Assembly: GCA_023145575.1 (NCBI GenBank)
Contig: JAGLDN010000049.1
Location: 1 to 45,954 of the forward strand
Direction of reading: 5' to 3'
Source: Psychromonas sp.
GTDB lineage: Bacteria > Pseudomonadota > Gammaproteobacteria > Enterobacterales > Psychromonadaceae
DNA: 45,954 bases
How positions within the stretch are numbered: position 1 is the first letter of the stretch; every line of letters starts with the position of its first letter. The notes beneath the pieces are model-generated. The model saw nothing but the letters and a program-made list of their open reading frames with translations. It was not told the origin of the DNA and searched no databases. Of this stretch, positions 44,170 to 45,954 are shown one piece after another. Both the position numbers and the translations under genes were made by a program.

Positions 44170-44652
44170 TTATTCTGAACCAAGTGCGAAATTTTGATTC
44201 GTAAATTCGTAATGTTTCTTGCTCGTTATTTTTCCATCCTCGGCAATAATATTTACAGTAAGACCTAGTGACGAATAGACCATACCATAGCTTTCTACTG
44301 GTGTGTCAGCATGTATTGATACAGAATAAGTGGTTATCAAACAATTTATAGACGCAACTTGTATTGCCCCGACTGCTTTTCCTTGACTTCTTTTAGTAAC
44401 ATCAAAGCACGTATTTTCTGCCGCACCCTCACAAGCTTGTTTATAAAGTAAGGCCGATGCAGCATCTTGCCTTTTAGTAAACGTAAGTGGACCTGAAACA
44501 GGTTTACCTCCCGCTCGAAAATCTCCTCCCTTGGGTGCCTGTTTAAAAATTCTGAAATTCACAGTGTTGCACATTATTCTATCTTTAAAATTCTTAGCTT
44601 GCGAGTATCCCTTAATAGTGTCGAATTTTAAAAAAGTACTTGGCTTACGCAT
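44170..44652 (-). CDS. Hcp-like T6SS protein (hcpB of this island)
   Basis: FLKFDTIKGYSQAKNFKDRIMCNTVNFRIF...INCLITTYSVSIHADTPVESYGMVYSSLGLTVNIIAEDGKITSKKHYEFTNQNFALGSE resembles the Hcp layout, including the TTYHLSI/TTYSVSI strand and C-terminal strands. Confidence 0.6.
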   Translation of the reverse strand: MRKPSTFLKFDTIKGYSQAKNFKDRIMCNTVNFRIFKQAPKGGDFRAGGKPVSGPLTFTKRQDAASALLYKQACEGAAENTCFDVTKRSQGKAVGAIQVASINCLITTYSVSIHADTPVESYGMVYSSLGLTVNIIAEDGKITSKKHYEFTNQNFALGSE

Positions 44653-45179
44653 AGTCTATACTCCTGTTTAGATTTGTGTAATGTATATACGGTCAAATAC
44701 TTTCTATAACTTTTAATTGATATTCATTAATAAAGTAACAAGATTACTATAACCAAATTAAGTAATGACCCAATATCTACTTAAACTTATATATTACATT
44801 TCGAATTATAGATCGAAATTTCATCCTATAATAAAATAAAATATAATAAAACGAAATAGAACTTATAACTTATATTCTAAAACTTAGATCTAAATCATAA
44901 AAATCTTTTTTCTATTAGTATGATGATACTTGCATCTATTATCATAACATTTGCACTTAAACAGCTTGTTATATATACAAAAGTAAAATTAAAAGGTCCA
45001 AAAATAAGACGAATCATCTTAAACTCGATAGGCATGGATCTCACCGAAGAATCGAAATATTTTAAATAAAATCGTATTATCTTAACAGTTTATTATACCT
45101 AATATAAACTTATGACAAATGTAATATAAAGCGGCATGCCATAACTCAGCTTGTACCTATCAATGGCTTTATAAAAATT

Positions 45180-45874
45180 CTACTTGGAGCGCAGCGGTCA
45201 ATTTTTTTTATGCTTTCTATGCCACATCTCAAGATTTTTTCTTGTTTAAGCGGGTGTATTACACCAAGTGATGAATGAGGTCGTTTATTGTTGTATTACC
45301 TAATGTAGAACACTGTAGCGTGAATTACAGGAACTTGATTGATGAAGATTCCCCCCTTTAAACATTCGCTTTTTAAGCTTCTCAAAAACGTTCTTGTACG
45401 CCACTATCTCAGCAGTTTCCTCTTAGGCTCACATTTTGTGTAATGTCATGAAGCGATAGATAATTTTTGAATAAATTAACACTGTATTGAACGCCTCGAT
45501 CTGAGTAAAACATTAATTTTTTTGTCTCTGGCTTGACAAATTAAACAGCATTCATTAAGGCTTTTTTAGCGAGTTTCGCGACAGGTGTTCTTGATAATGC
45601 ATAGCCAACGATCTCCCGAGTATGAAGATCTAAAAAGCTAAAAAAATAACGCCAACCTTGGCAATTTCTACTGTAATATAACCTAGCCAATGAGTATTAA
45701 TGATGACCGAGTTAAACTGTCTTTTATGAATATTCGTATATTATGTTTTTCATTACCCTCTGGATAAAAATGAAGTTTTTTAGGGATCTTTGCGATGACA
45801 ACAGGATCCTTCATCAGTCTAGCAACTTTAAACGAACCAATTGTAAAGCCTCTTTTTAGCAATGCTTTATGCAT
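45180..45874 (-). mobile_element. Degenerate IS3-family transposase (OrfB-like) remnant
   Basis: Minus-strand fragments in several frames: RGFTIGSFKVARLMKDPVVIAKIPKKLHFYPEGNEKHN; GWRYFFSFLDLHTREIVGYALSRTPVAKLAKKALMNAV*; FVKPETKKLMFYSDRGVQYSVNLFKNYLSLHDITQNVSLRGNC*; NNKRPHSSLGVIHPLKQEKI. Stops and frameshifts present. Confidence 0.9.
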
Positions 45875-45954
45875 TTTCTGCGGTCAAGTCTGTGGAGGTA
45901 CTTTTCATGCAATGCTTGAATTATTGTGACGAGCAAGTAGGTTTTAGGATTGAT

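Noticed and set aside
45683-45874. 63-aa ORF as a standalone gene
   Set aside because: The sequence (RGFTIGSFKVARLMK...PEGNEKHN) is a fragment of an IS3-type transposase, so it was folded into the mobile element remnant.

Overview
The window is low-GC gammaproteobacterial chromosome. The gene content resembles the Psychromonas/Moritella/Vibrio end of the class, but the taxon is only a guess. From about 0.4 to 36.7 kb it holds ordinary housekeeping genes: mrp, metG, rluC/rne (divergent), trxB, nlpI, secF-secD-yajC-tgt-queA, upp, yajQ, panE-like, a three-lipoprotein block (LPP20-like, COG3014-like, lpoB-like), hinT, yejK/yejL/yejM, tRNA-Ser(UGA), rnb, leuCD, rnd and ampG-like. From about 36.7 to 45.9 kb there is an accessory island with an orphan type VI secretion (T6SS) tip and tube module on the minus strand. 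It contains two intact Hcp-like genes, two decayed Hcp fragments, VgrG, PAAR, a HEAT-like protein and a thiolase-fold-like protein, next to IS3-family transposase debris. The most notable structure is a tandem duplication of an [IS3 fragment - hcpB - hcpA] unit with reciprocal decay: hcpA is intact in one copy and hcpB in the other. The intergenic regions carry at least three families of short terminal-inverted-repeat (MITE-like) elements, including a nested insertion. No T6SS structural genes, CRISPR array or rRNA were seen.
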